Positions 17,736 through 25,959 of a DNA stretch of 64,000 nucleotides are shown one piece after another. A program made the position numbers and the translations under genes. The DNA is taken from positions 558,001-622,000 of the forward strand of contig NZ_CP022352.1 in assembly GCF_002216685.1 (NCBI RefSeq), in the 5' to 3' direction. The stretch is from Vibrio tarriae. GTDB lineage: Bacteria; Pseudomonadota; Gammaproteobacteria; Enterobacterales; Vibrionaceae. Under the pieces are notes generated by a model, which made no database searches, was not told where the DNA came from, and worked only from the letters and a program-made list of their open reading frames with translations. How positions within the stretch are numbered: the first letter of the stretch is position 1; every line of letters begins with the position of its first letter.

Positions 17736-19226
17736 ATGGAAAATAGCTTCGCTATTACAACCACCTTTATCGTCTACCTCATTTTGATGTTGGCGATTGG
17801 GGTTTACGCTTATCAGCGAACGAAAAACTCAGCCGATTACTTTCTGGGTGGCCGTTCATTAGGGCCATGGCCTGCAGCACTCTCTGCTGGCGCATCCGAC
17901 ATGAGTGGCTGGTTACTGCTCGGTCTGCCGGGTTACGCGTATGCCGCCGGTATTGAATCATTCTGGTTGGCTGGCGGCTTGCTCGTTGGTACTTGGGCTA
18001 ACTGGTTAGTGAACGCTAAGCGTCTGCGTACCTACAGTATCACCACGGATTCTCTGACTTTACCTGAGTTTTTGTCACGCCGTTTTAACGACAACTCAAA
18101 ACTGATCCAAACCATTTCTGCGTTTTTCATTCTGCTGTTCTTCCTTTTCTATACCAGTTCGGGTTTGGTTGCCGGCGGCAAACTGTTTGAAACCGTATTC
18201 GGCTTGGATTACTCCACTGCGGTGATTGTGGGTACGGTTTGTGTGGTGTCGTACACCTTGTTTGGTGGCTTCTTAGCGGTATCCTGGACTGACTTGGTGC
18301 AAGGCTTGCTGATGGCAGCGGCGCTGATGATTGTGCCAATTACTGCGATGGAAGGGGGCTTTACTCAGCTTGATCACGATTTGACGGCGATTAACCCTGA
18401 GTTGCTGACTCTGTGGAATGATGCGAAAGGTGAACCTCTGTCTGCGATTGCGATTATCTCTTTAGTGGCTTGGGGCTTGGGCTATTTTGGTCAGCCGCAC
18501 ATTTTGGCGCGTTTCAAAGCCTCACGTTCTAATAAAGATCTGACCACGGCGCGCCGTATTGCCGTGATATGGACTGGCATTTCAATGGCGGGTGCGATTC
18601 TGGTCGGTTTAACGGGTCTGATTTTCGTTACTCAATCAGGCACGATTGGTTTGGATGATGGCGAAAAAATCTTCATGCTATTAGTGAACTCGCTGTTCCA
18701 CCCAGTCATCGCTGGTATTTTGCTGGCCGCAATTTTGGCGGCAATCATGAGTACGGCCGATTCGCAGCTGCTGGTCTCTTCATCGGCGCTCGCGGAAGAT
18801 TTCTACAAGCAAGTGTTCAAAACCGATGCCAGCTCAGAAGAGATTGTGCGCGTTGGCCGTGCCGCAGTTGTGATCATCTCGCTGATTGCACTGTTTTTAG
18901 CGATGACCCCAGATAGCTCAGTGCTGGGTTTGGTGTCCTACGCTTGGGCTGGCTTTGGTGCGGCATTTGGTCCTGCGCTGGTATTGAGCCTCTACTGGTC
19001 ACGCATGAACCGCCATGGTGCGCTAACGGGGATCATTGTCGGTGGTGTGACGATTGTGGTTTGGAAACAACTCTCTGGCGGTTGGTTTGATGTGTACGAA
19101 ATCGTACCGGGAATTATCCTTTCAACCCTGTCAATCGTTGTGGTCAGCCTGCTCACCGGTGAACCTGATGAGAAGGTGAAAGCGCAACACGCTATCTTCA
19201 AAAAACAGCTGATTGAACTGGAATAA
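17736..19226 (+). CDS. putP: sodium/proline symporter
   Basis: PutP imports proline with Na+ across the inner membrane and feeds PutA. The 496 residues carry the SSS-family pattern of about 13 transmembrane helices, with family landmarks YFLGGRSLGPWPAALSAGASDMSGWLLLGLPG near the N-terminus and MSTADSQLLVSSSALAEDFY around residue 338. AGAGGA lies upstream of the ATG. Position right after putA and its half-length companion supports the assignment over other solute:sodium symporters. Confidence 0.95.
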   Translation: MENSFAITTTFIVYLILMLAIGVYAYQRTKNSADYFLGGRSLGPWPAALSAGASDMSGWLLLGLPGYAYAAGIESFWLAGGLLVGTWANWLVNAKRLRTYSITTDSLTLPEFLSRRFNDNSKLIQTISAFFILLFFLFYTSSGLVAGGKLFETVFGLDYSTAVIVGTVCVVSYTLFGGFLAVSWTDLVQGLLMAAALMIVPITAMEGGFTQLDHDLTAINPELLTLWNDAKGEPLSAIAIISLVAWGLGYFGQPHILARFKASRSNKDLTTARRIAVIWTGISMAGAILVGLTGLIFVTQSGTIGLDDGEKIFMLLVNSLFHPVIAGILLAAILAAIMSTADSQLLVSSSALAEDFYKQVFKTDASSEEIVRVGRAAVVIISLIALFLAMTPDSSVLGLVSYAWAGFGAAFGPALVLSLYWSRMNRHGALTGIIVGGVTIVVWKQLSGGWFDVYEIVPGIILSTLSIVVVSLLTGEPDEKVKAQHAIFKKQLIELE

Positions 19227-19246
19227 ACTTCTTTTACTCTATGGAA

Positions 19247-19276
19247 CAAGCCTCGCTTCGCGAGGCTTTCTTTTTG
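19247..19276 (+). terminator. Rho-independent terminator after putP
   Basis: AAGCCTCG and CGAGGCTT pair around a short loop at 19248-19268 and are followed by TCTTTTT. It closes the put cluster. Confidence 0.88.
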
Positions 19277-19409
19277 CTCTGCATTGGTATTATTGAGTAA
19301 TTTTCAAATATAGGTCACGAAATTTGCACAAAAAATTATGTCTTCGGAACTTACCGCTGCAAAATGCGTCAACTGTCAATAGTAACCAATCAGATAGGAG
19401 ATCTCCGTC

Positions 19410-19640
19410 ATGCCTAAAGCGTATTGTCGTGGTTGTGGTAAACACACCGCACACAAAATGGTGATGAAACGTGTGCAGTCACAACCTGAAGGCTGGCAAG
19501 GTTTCCAACAATTTCTCACCATGTTGATGCAAGGCCAACACTACTATCAGATGGAGAAACGCTATTTCTGCCGAGTCTGTAACCTGCAGAATGAGCGCGT
19601 TAAGTCGCATGATCTGCTAACGAGTGCACGAGTTTCTTAA
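19410..19640 (+). CDS. small zinc-ribbon protein
   Basis: The 76-residue protein has two Cys pairs, CRGCGKHTAHK near the N-terminus and CRVCNLQNE near the C-terminus, spaced to bind one zinc ion. The N-terminal layout recalls the ribosomal L44E type of ribbon. AGGAGA lies about 8 bases before the ATG, and the gene stands alone between two regulated units. I do not recognise a specific function. Confidence 0.75.
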   Translation: MPKAYCRGCGKHTAHKMVMKRVQSQPEGWQGFQQFLTMLMQGQHYYQMEKRYFCRVCNLQNERVKSHDLLTSARVS

Positions 19641-19870
19641 ATTCGATCGCTGCCAATTTCACTCAATATCAAACAGTATCACGCCTTTCTGACGTGGTTG
19701 ATGTTCATGCGGATTGATTTCCGCTGCACTCATTTTCTTTTGTTTCCCTTTATCACCCTCGCTTAATGCCCTTTTGCGTGAGGTACATCACGCCTTGCCG
19801 CACACTATTTCTGCCGATTGGGGGTTATCAGTATTGTATTCGGGTCTAAACAGTCAAAGGATGTTGCTGT

Positions 19871-20353
19871 ATGAGTCTGGATCGAGTTGACCGCGATATT
19901 TTGCGGATCTTACATGCCAAAGGGCGTTTACCGGTCGTTGAGCTGGCCAAGTTGGTTAATCTCACGACATCGCCCTGTTCAGAGCGGGTAAAACGTTTAG
20001 AAAAAGAGGGATACATTCGCGGTTACCACGCGGATCTCGATCCGGGAAAGTTAGGCTTGGATGTGCAGGTCTTTATCCATATTCGGCTTGATCAAAGCAG
20101 CTTCTCAATTTTTGAACGTTTTGCTCATGCTGTTGCGGATATCCCAGAAATCGAAGCCTGTTACTCGCTCTCTGGTGATTTTGACACCATGATTAAAGTG
20201 CGCGTCAAAGACATGAAAGCGTATCAAGCGTTTATGTCGGGCAAGCTGGGCTCTTTACCCGGCGTGATTCAAACCCGTAGTGAGTTTGTGATTGAAGAGC
20301 ACAAAACCAGTTTTGGTATCAACCCTGAGCTGATTTACAGCTTGCCAAGTTAA
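19871..20353 (+). CDS. Lrp/AsnC-family transcriptional regulator
   Basis: The 160-residue protein has an N-terminal HTH (LDRVDRDILRILHAKGRLPVVELAKLVNLTTSPCSERVKRLEKEG) and a C-terminal RAM/AsnC ligand domain (about 70-150, SGDFDTMIKVRVKDMKAYQAFM). Such proteins sense amino acids and form octamers. It lies between the proline genes and an aldehyde dehydrogenase gene on the same strand, so regulation of either is plausible. An ERIC element separates it from the next gene. Confidence 0.92.
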   Translation: MSLDRVDRDILRILHAKGRLPVVELAKLVNLTTSPCSERVKRLEKEGYIRGYHADLDPGKLGLDVQVFIHIRLDQSSFSIFERFAHAVADIPEIEACYSLSGDFDTMIKVRVKDMKAYQAFMSGKLGSLPGVIQTRSEFVIEEHKTSFGINPELIYSLPS

Positions 20354-20377
20354 GATACTCTACGCCCGAGGGGTGCT

Positions 20378-20506
20378 TATACCCTTCCTACTTGAAGCTG
20401 CAGCGGTGTTGGCTACGTTCGTTCACCCCAATCACATAGTGTATCTATGCTCATGGGGATGAACTCACTTGCCGCCTACCTGCAACTCCAAGTAGTTTGG
20501 GTATAT
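20378..20506 (+). repeat. ERIC-type intergenic palindromic repeat, full copy
   Basis: A ~129-bp imperfect palindrome bounded by TATACCC and GGGTATA. Its middle contains GTTCACCCCAATCACATAG and CTATGCTCATGGGGAT, which correspond to the conserved central arms of enterobacterial ERIC elements. It is inserted between the Lrp gene and the aldehyde dehydrogenase gene, and its sequence provides a spurious upstream ATG in the frame of the latter. Confidence 0.85.
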
Positions 20507-20527
20507 TTTATTTCTGCGGAGTTTACT

Positions 20528-21970
20528 ATGGTTCAACTCTCTGTGGTGTCTCGTGCTGAGTCACCGGAAATCTCGTCAGCAATCGAAGCTTTGCAGGCTG
20601 AATTTACGCGCCTAAAAAGGCAGTATGCCAATACGCCTTATCCGAGTTTGACCCACCGTTTGCAACGTTTAACCCAGCTCAAACAGGCTTTATTGCGTGA
20701 AAACGAAGCCCTGATTGCCGCCGTGAATCAAGATTACGGTTTCCGTAGTCGTTTTGATAGCGGCCTGTGCGATTTACTGCCAACGTTAAATCATCTCAAT
20801 TACACGGCTAAGCAACTGAAAAAGTGGATGAAGCCGCAGCGGCGACATGCAGGATGGATGCTGCTGCCTTCACGTGTTGAAGTGCAATTTCAGCCCTTGG
20901 GCGTCGTGGGGGTAATGGTGCCTTGGAATTTTCCTATTTTGCTTAGTCTTGCACCACTGATCACCGCTGTTGCTGCGGGAAATCAAGTGATGGTGAAATT
21001 GAGCGAGTACACACCTGCCACCAATCAGGTGTTAGCGCGTGTGATTGCCGCGTTAGGCGATATCGCGGTTTGCGTACAAGGTGATGCGAAGGTTGCCGCG
21101 GCTTTTAGTGCCTTGCGATTTGATCATCTGCTGTTTACAGGCTCAACCGCCGTAGGCAAGTTAGTGGCGCAAGCGGCTGCGAAAAATTTAACACCTGTGA
21201 CGTTAGAGTTAGGGGGCAAATCTCCAGTGATCATCGCTGACGATGCGGATCTCGCGCGCAGCGTGGATAACATCATGCTGGGTAAAACCACCAATGCCGG
21301 GCAGATCTGCGTAGCACCGGATTATGTCATGCTGCCGCAAGCGAAAGTCGCGACCTTCGTTGAGCTTTATTTGCAGCGTTTTGCGCGCCGTTTTATCCGT
21401 CATGGTCGTATGGATGTGACACAAATCATTAACCAAGCGCAGTTTGACCGATTACAACACTGTTTGGATGATGCACAGCAAAAAGGTGCCAAACTCAATA
21501 CTGTGGTGGGCAAAACGGTAGAACTCGAAGCAAGGCAGATGCTGCCGTATCTGTTAACCGAAGTCAGTGATGACATGCTGGTGATGCAACAAGAGATCTT
21601 TGGCCCGATCCTGCCGGTGATCGGTTATCGCAATATTGAAGAAGCGATTGAGCGAGTCAATCAAGGCCCACGGCCATTGGCGCTGTACGTGATGACCAAA
21701 GAGAGCCATCTGGCTAATCATATTTTGCAGCGTACCCACAGTGGTGGTGCGTGTGTGAACGATACCTTAATGCATGTTGCGGCGGATGATGCGCCATTTG
21801 GCGGCATTGGTGAATCAGGGCAGGGGCATTACCACGGAATCGAAGGCTTTAAGACTTTTTCGCACAGTAAGACGGTGCTGCGTTCAGCCGCGTGGTTGCC
21901 ACGTAGTGGTTGGCTGCTGACTTATCGTAAATCCGTGCAGCGTCTGCTAACACGGTTTTTCTTACGTTAA
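20528..21970 (+). CDS. aldehyde dehydrogenase of the coniferyl-aldehyde/class 3 type
   Basis: The protein oxidises an aldehyde with NAD(P). Start is set at 20528 (MVQLSVVSRAES) with GGAG 7 bases upstream; the longer frame begins inside the ERIC repeat and is not credible. The 480 residues show the Rossmann region (GVVGVMVPWNFPILLSLAPLI, FTGSTAVGKLVAQAA), the general-base Glu in LELGGKSPVI and the nucleophile Cys in NAGQICVAPDYV. A hydrophobic C-terminal tail (SGWLLTYRKSVQRLLTRFFLR) recalls membrane-associated class 3 enzymes. The natural substrate is unknown. It neighbours the AvrD cluster, but a terminator and a repeat lie between. Confidence 0.9.
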   Translation: MVQLSVVSRAESPEISSAIEALQAEFTRLKRQYANTPYPSLTHRLQRLTQLKQALLRENEALIAAVNQDYGFRSRFDSGLCDLLPTLNHLNYTAKQLKKWMKPQRRHAGWMLLPSRVEVQFQPLGVVGVMVPWNFPILLSLAPLITAVAAGNQVMVKLSEYTPATNQVLARVIAALGDIAVCVQGDAKVAAAFSALRFDHLLFTGSTAVGKLVAQAAAKNLTPVTLELGGKSPVIIADDADLARSVDNIMLGKTTNAGQICVAPDYVMLPQAKVATFVELYLQRFARRFIRHGRMDVTQIINQAQFDRLQHCLDDAQQKGAKLNTVVGKTVELEARQMLPYLLTEVSDDMLVMQQEIFGPILPVIGYRNIEEAIERVNQGPRPLALYVMTKESHLANHILQRTHSGGACVNDTLMHVAADDAPFGGIGESGQGHYHGIEGFKTFSHSKTVLRSAAWLPRSGWLLTYRKSVQRLLTRFFLR

Positions 21971-21990
21971 TTCACGATGATTAATAGTTA

Positions 21991-22026
21991 CTTCAAGCCG
22001 AGTTTCAATTCGGCTTGAAGGTTTTT
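21991..22026 (+). terminator. Rho-independent terminator after the aldehyde dehydrogenase gene
   Basis: An 11-bp stem (CTTCAAGCCGA at 21991-22001 with TCGGCTTGAAG at 22010-22020) is followed by GTTTTT. Confidence 0.9.
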
Positions 22027-22053
22027 AAATTCTCGATCATTAAACCCAAGATG

Positions 22054-22089
22054 TATACCCAACCTACAGCTTCAAGTAGGAAGGGTATA
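22054..22089. repeat. short inverted repeat made of ERIC outer ends
   Basis: TATACCCAACCTACAGCTTC followed by AAGTAGGAAGGGTATA consists of the two outer ends of the ERIC elements joined without the middle. It looks like an internally deleted copy. It lies just downstream of the stop codon of the beta-barrel gene and may mark or stabilise that 3' end. Confidence 0.7.
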
Positions 22090-22091
22090 GG

Positions 22092-23261
22092 TTAAAAGTA
22101 GAATTCAGCTTTAATAGAGAGATAACTTTCACTGCTCAGGTAAGCCATCGGCTCATTATTGGCCATGGCAGATAAATAGTAACTCTCAGCCACCCAGCGC
22201 CAGTGATGGTTAATCCGACCGGAGGCAGTGAGTTTATAAATCTGCGAAGCATCCTCTAAATCAAACAGACCGGAGAGCAACAGTTCGGTATCACTCACAT
22301 CGTTGGCTTGCCAACGTAGCCCTAAAAATAGGTCGTTGTCATAAATGGTTGCCGGGGCAGAAGTATCTCGGTTATCCCAAGTGTATTCCGCAATCAGTCC
22401 CAATTGCCCTTGAGAAAAACTAAAACCATACAGGGAATATTCAAAGCCAGCGACGAGTGTTCCGTAGGTACTGCCTTCTCCCGATTTCAGTGTTCCTTCC
22501 CCTTTGACTAAAAGATCATCCTTTGTCCATTGCAGCTCAGTGCCGAACTGAAAAATTTTGGCGTAACTTTGTTGCCATTCACTCGCTGCTTCTATCAGCA
22601 AGGGCTCACGGCTATTGCCATAGAAAGCGCTCAAGGCAATATCCAATTCATCCTGCCAGAAACTCACACGGCTCGCCAAATCGAGAGGCTGTTCGCCGTC
22701 AGGATAAAGTGCATCACGGCTTACAGGTTTAGTTAAAGCTCGCCTTTGATTGGGGTCACGCCACGTTCTGGTTTGATGAAATGGCAGTATAAGAAACTGC
22801 GTTTCTCCCCACTCTGGCAACCAGCGCATTTGCAGCATAGGTTGCCCCATTTTTTCCTCGTAACCCAATGCGATGCGCCCATCATACTGATTCACAATAT
22901 TGACGGGTTGGTAGACTTCCGTAACGCCCCAATACACCAATCCATAGCCAATGAGCCACTCAGTGGTTTCCGCAGCATAGGTCAGGTTTGCTTCCCGAAA
23001 ATTGATCAACCCTTGTTCGGATGGTGCTTCGTATTCCATATAAGGGGTGACGTTTACGGTCCACCCTTGTTCATTCCACCAAGACATTCTGGGTGCAAGG
23101 ATTAGGCTTGCTGCAAAATGATCACAACACGCCGAGCTGGGAGAGGACTCTTGATAAAAGTCCGCAGCAAGGCCGATATACCCTTCAACTTTCTCCTCGG
23201 CGCCGGAGAATGACGCCCAAAGAGAGAATGGCAATAGGGCGTAAATCAGTTTGTTCGCCAT
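22092..23261 (-). CDS. outer-membrane beta-barrel protein of the AvrD/LuxR cluster
   Basis: The 389-residue protein starts with a signal peptide (MANKLIYALLPFSLWASFSGA), continues with alternating amphipathic strands rich in aromatic residues and ends in Phe (SIKAEFYF), the usual signature of a beta-barrel assembled in the outer membrane. It overlaps the stop of the LolA-like gene by one base (TGATG), so the two are translationally coupled. It resembles the DUF1302-like barrels often found with LolA-like proteins and MMPL exporters. I infer the outer-membrane step of a lipid or lipid-like export route, together with the RND protein encoded divergently. Confidence 0.8.
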   Translation of the reverse strand: MANKLIYALLPFSLWASFSGAEEKVEGYIGLAADFYQESSPSSACCDHFAASLILAPRMSWWNEQGWTVNVTPYMEYEAPSEQGLINFREANLTYAAETTEWLIGYGLVYWGVTEVYQPVNIVNQYDGRIALGYEEKMGQPMLQMRWLPEWGETQFLILPFHQTRTWRDPNQRRALTKPVSRDALYPDGEQPLDLASRVSFWQDELDIALSAFYGNSREPLLIEAASEWQQSYAKIFQFGTELQWTKDDLLVKGEGTLKSGEGSTYGTLVAGFEYSLYGFSFSQGQLGLIAEYTWDNRDTSAPATIYDNDLFLGLRWQANDVSDTELLLSGLFDLEDASQIYKLTASGRINHHWRWVAESYYLSAMANNEPMAYLSSESYLSIKAEFYF

Positions 23262-24040
23262 CAGTTATGCCTGTATGCATTGCGAAGTTGATTCGGTTCA
23301 AAATAAGAAGCGGGAACGTCAACACCCAGCTGCATGTTTTGCCAAATCAGTGTTGAGCTGCGCTGGTTTTGCAGATTGTCCATTTGCGCGAATTTGGGTC
23401 GCCAGTAACGCTGGTTAAACTGCTGATACTCCGTTAAAGAAAGCTGCTTAAATAAGCTGCCTTTACGGTCGTAATACTCAATCTTTCTGGGTTGGTAGAT
23501 GGATTGGTCGATCCAGGCGACCAGTTTGGAATAGCCAGAGTTTTCATATTGTGGGTAGCACGCCAATAGCCAGAATTGCTGGCCGTTTTCCGTCTTTTCC
23601 TCAATTAGCTCGTAACGATATTTATCCAGTTCCCAAGAACTCATGTCTTCATAAGCGAATTCACTACCCATAAATGGACCTGAACGGTTATTGGATGAAA
23701 TGCGTTTAACCCGTTTGACCGAAGGCAGGTAGAGCCATTGATCATCCGCCTCAATCGCGTGGCTGAACGTGAGTAACGCGGTTCCCGCAATGTCCAAAGG
23801 TGCTTGAAAATAGGTCACGATTTTGTCGCCATCGTTCTCTTGTTCAATTCCTTTGATCATCAATTGGCGCGTCACGGTATCACCATTCGATGCACTGATT
23901 TTCATTTGAACATCAGCGGTATAAGAGAGATAGCCACTATCTCGATTCACCATTTCCGTTGCGATATCTAACCCTGACAGAGTTTGTTGTGCCATCACAC
24001 TACTGGAAAGTGCTAGCAACATGGCTGACCACATTCTCAT
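23261..24040 (-). CDS. LolA-like periplasmic outer-membrane lipoprotein-sorting family protein
   Basis: The protein has a signal peptide (MRMWSAMLLALSSSVMA) and a LolA-like half-barrel sequence with family features (DGDKIVTYFQAPLDIAGTALLTFSH, DDQWLYLPSVKRVKRISSNNRSGPFMGSEFAYEDM). Such proteins, usually encoded with MMPL/RND exporters, carry hydrophobic molecules through the periplasm. I choose the ATG at 24040, 7 bases after AAGGA; an ATG two codons earlier sits too close to it. It is the first gene of the leftward unit, driven from the control region with the lux-box-like palindrome. That pairing links it to the divergent AvrD operon. Confidence 0.85.
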   Translation of the reverse strand: MRMWSAMLLALSSSVMAQQTLSGLDIATEMVNRDSGYLSYTADVQMKISASNGDTVTRQLMIKGIEQENDGDKIVTYFQAPLDIAGTALLTFSHAIEADDQWLYLPSVKRVKRISSNNRSGPFMGSEFAYEDMSSWELDKYRYELIEEKTENGQQFWLLACYPQYENSGYSKLVAWIDQSIYQPRKIEYYDRKGSLFKQLSLTEYQQFNQRYWRPKFAQMDNLQNQRSSTLIWQNMQLGVDVPASYFEPNQLRNAYRHN

Positions 24041-24069
24041 CTTCATTTCCTTATAAAAATCCCAATCTC

Positions 24070-24156
24070 GCAAGCAAAGTACCGGAGTTCGGAGAAAGTG
24101 GAACCTGTCCAAGTGGACAGGTTTAAGATCTGAGTGGACAGGGTAAAAATAGAAGG
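24070..24156. promoter_or_regulatory. divergent control region with a lux-box-like operator
   Basis: A perfect 20-bp palindrome, ACCTGTCCAAGTGGACAGGT (24103-24122), extended to 22 bp by A/T at the ends, has the form of LuxR-family lux boxes (ACCTG-N10-CAGGT). Leftward, TACTTT (minus strand, 24077-24082) would give a start near 24070. Rightward, TAAAAA (24144-24149) would give a start near 24156. The palindrome is centred near -42 to -43 from both, where LuxR-type activators sit. A further half site, GTGGACAGGG (24134-24143), repeats the right half exactly 21 bp downstream. The promoter calls are inference; the palindrome is directly visible. Confidence 0.75.
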
Positions 24157-24168
24157 GCAATAGGTAGC

Positions 24169-24211
24169 ATAAAAACTCCAATACACAAATTGTTACGTAA
24201 GGAGTTTTTAT
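24169..24211 (+). promoter_or_regulatory. hairpin that would sequester the ribosome-binding site of the avrD-like gene
   Basis: ATAAAAACTCC (24169-24179) pairs perfectly over 11 bp with GGAGTTTTTAT (24201-24211). The right arm contains the GGAG of the only plausible ribosome-binding site, 10 bases before the ATG at 24215. In the mRNA this stem would hide the site. It could act as translational control, a temperature-sensitive switch or a weak terminator for read-through. Confidence 0.6.
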
Positions 24212-24214
24212 ATT

Positions 24215-25216
24215 ATGGAATTAGAACTGATTAATCTGAGAAGCCAAGGAAAAGAAATCATTGCAACGATTGATGATATTCTTGGCCCTGCTGAACAGCG
24301 TTATTTTGGTGAGGGTTATAAGCGCACTCAGTATCAATGTAGTATTCATTATCAAGAAAAACACGCTCAGGGATTAATTAGCGTTTCTTATAAAAATGAT
24401 TGGTCTAAGAAAAAAACCAAAGAACGAAAGCCGCATTTGAGTACGATCGATGCATTTTTAATTGCAGGCCAAATTTCTTATGGTCTTATTAAGAGAAGCT
24501 TCCATCTTTCTAAAGATCAAATGGCACAATCATGGATTAGAAATATATCCATAAAAGCAGGGGCAGAAGCTTTGGAAAATTTAGACTCCGTCATTGTGAA
24601 TGCTACTTTGATTAATTCTGAACCATCTATAGACAGTATGTTTGGTATGCTCAGTCGTGTAAAAACAACATTAGATAGTATGGAAGTTGAAGTCATCATT
24701 GATCATTCCATCGGGAAGTTGAATCTTTGTGAATTATCTTCAGAAGATAATGATGAATATTTTAGCGATGATTTCCGTCTTAGACGCTGTCAATTGGAAA
24801 ATAGCACATTTAGCGACTCCGTCTGTGCGGTTTCCAGTGAATTAGTTTTCCAATGCCCTGAAAAACAATCTGTTGGTGCTATGGGGCAATACCCTAATGC
24901 ATTAATGATGGTGGATTGGCTTACCTGTTTTGCTCAATTAGCTCAGCTCATCATGTACCGACTGGATAACTTGGATCGTAGTAATACTCACAACCTTTGG
25001 ATGCGCTCAGTTTCTGTATCTACACCATATCCCATTATCCCTCGTCGTAAGCACATACTTACATTGAGAAGTTTAAAGAATGCTTTAGTCAGCAAGAATG
25101 ACCAATCATGGCGTTTATCCACGGTATCCGGCTCTGTTGCGGGACACCCTGAGTTCAACTTAACAGCCAAGCTTTGCCACCAATTACCACAGATGCCACA
25201 AGGAGAAGTAGCGTGA
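24215..25216 (+). CDS. AvrD-family protein, putative signal-molecule (syringolide-like) synthase
   Basis: The Pseudomonas AvrD family directs synthesis of syringolides, secreted acyl-sugar-derived signal molecules. The 333 residues match the family at ILGPAEQRYFGEGYKRTQY (22-40), PHLSTIDAFL (73-82) and NLWMRSVSV (260-268). I see an internal duplication: residues 22-116 align with about 178-270, pairing RYFGEGYKR with EYFSDDFRLR, Asp79 with Asp234 and Trp107-x-Arg with Trp262-x-Arg, with exactly 28 residues from Asp to Trp in both halves. This recalls tandem hot-dog enzymes such as AfsA. The gene is AT-richer than its surroundings, suggesting transfer. It overlaps the NTPase gene by 4 bp. The product made here is unknown. 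Confidence 0.85.
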   Translation: MELELINLRSQGKEIIATIDDILGPAEQRYFGEGYKRTQYQCSIHYQEKHAQGLISVSYKNDWSKKKTKERKPHLSTIDAFLIAGQISYGLIKRSFHLSKDQMAQSWIRNISIKAGAEALENLDSVIVNATLINSEPSIDSMFGMLSRVKTTLDSMEVEVIIDHSIGKLNLCELSSEDNDEYFSDDFRLRRCQLENSTFSDSVCAVSSELVFQCPEKQSVGAMGQYPNALMMVDWLTCFAQLAQLIMYRLDNLDRSNTHNLWMRSVSVSTPYPIIPRRKHILTLRSLKNALVSKNDQSWRLSTVSGSVAGHPEFNLTAKLCHQLPQMPQGEVA

Positions 25217-25935
25217 AAATTGCCATATCAGGAACCTATTCCACAGGAAAGACAACATTAACCGAAGCGCTTTCTATCGCTACTCAAGTACCACGTACTC
25301 AGGCAAGAACAATGCGTGAGATCCTTCCGGATGCTGTACCTGGAAAAACGCTAGAGCAGTGTAACCCTGCTGAGTTGCTTAATTTAGGTTTAAGTCGTTT
25401 AAGTGAACGAGTTGTCAATGAAGAGCGGTGCGGTAACAAATTTTTCTCAGATGGCTCATGTTTACACGAATGGGTTTATGGGGCTGCACGCCTTGAAACA
25501 GGAATTAACCCTAACGACAGTGATTTAGTGTTGGCTATAAAACGTTTAATGGGGAAACCTTATTTATCGGTTCATCGTGGTTATATTGATGCATTTGGAA
25601 ATGTCGCTAAACGCCATGCTAAGAAGACGTATACAAAATTTGTCCATTTGCCCATTGAATTTGATCTGGTAGCTGATGGTCATCGACCTGTATCAGAAAG
25701 ATTTCGACAACTTTCGAATGATCTTCTTTTATCAACAGTTAAAGAGCTGAATATTCCCTATATCACAGTAGGTGGGGATCTTCGAAACCGATTAATTACG
25801 ATTGCTGAGCATTTTAATTTGCCAATCTATGTTGATGTTGATGAAGCAATAGAAATGGCAGTAAAGAAAGTGAAAACAGAAGCGATTGCGATAGAAAATT
25901 ACCGACTTTCTATTTTGTCTCCACAAAAAGCTTAA
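25213..25935 (+). CDS. P-loop NTPase/kinase coupled to the AvrD-like gene
   Basis: Start is the GTG at 25213, inside the avrD stop (GTGA overlap), with AAGGAG 8 bases upstream; longer frames lie within avrD. The 240-residue protein begins with a Walker A motif (ISGTYSTGKTTLTEAL) and resembles small AAA_28/NadR-type nucleotide kinases, with FFSDGSCLHEWVYGAARLE and a basic/lid-like region RPVSERFRQLSNDLLL. Phosphorylation of a sugar or other small precursor is possible, which would fit a biosynthetic pair with AvrD, but it is not proven. It shares the low GC of avrD. Substrate unknown. Confidence 0.8.
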   Translation: MKIAISGTYSTGKTTLTEALSIATQVPRTQARTMREILPDAVPGKTLEQCNPAELLNLGLSRLSERVVNEERCGNKFFSDGSCLHEWVYGAARLETGINPNDSDLVLAIKRLMGKPYLSVHRGYIDAFGNVAKRHAKKTYTKFVHLPIEFDLVADGHRPVSERFRQLSNDLLLSTVKELNIPYITVGGDLRNRLITIAEHFNLPIYVDVDEAIEMAVKKVKTEAIAIENYRLSILSPQKA

Positions 25936-25959
25936 ATAATATATAGGAAATAATTCACC

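Noticed and set aside
20447..20527. 27-residue N-terminal extension of the aldehyde dehydrogenase
   Set aside because: It is translated from the ERIC repeat; the ATG at 20528 has a ribosome-binding site.
24102..24123. LexA (SOS) box
   Set aside because: CTGT-N8-ACAG is present, but LexA sites have AT-rich centres while this one reads CCAAGTGG, and the extended ACCTG/CAGGT arms and nearby LuxR gene favour a lux box. It is kept as an alternative to be tested.
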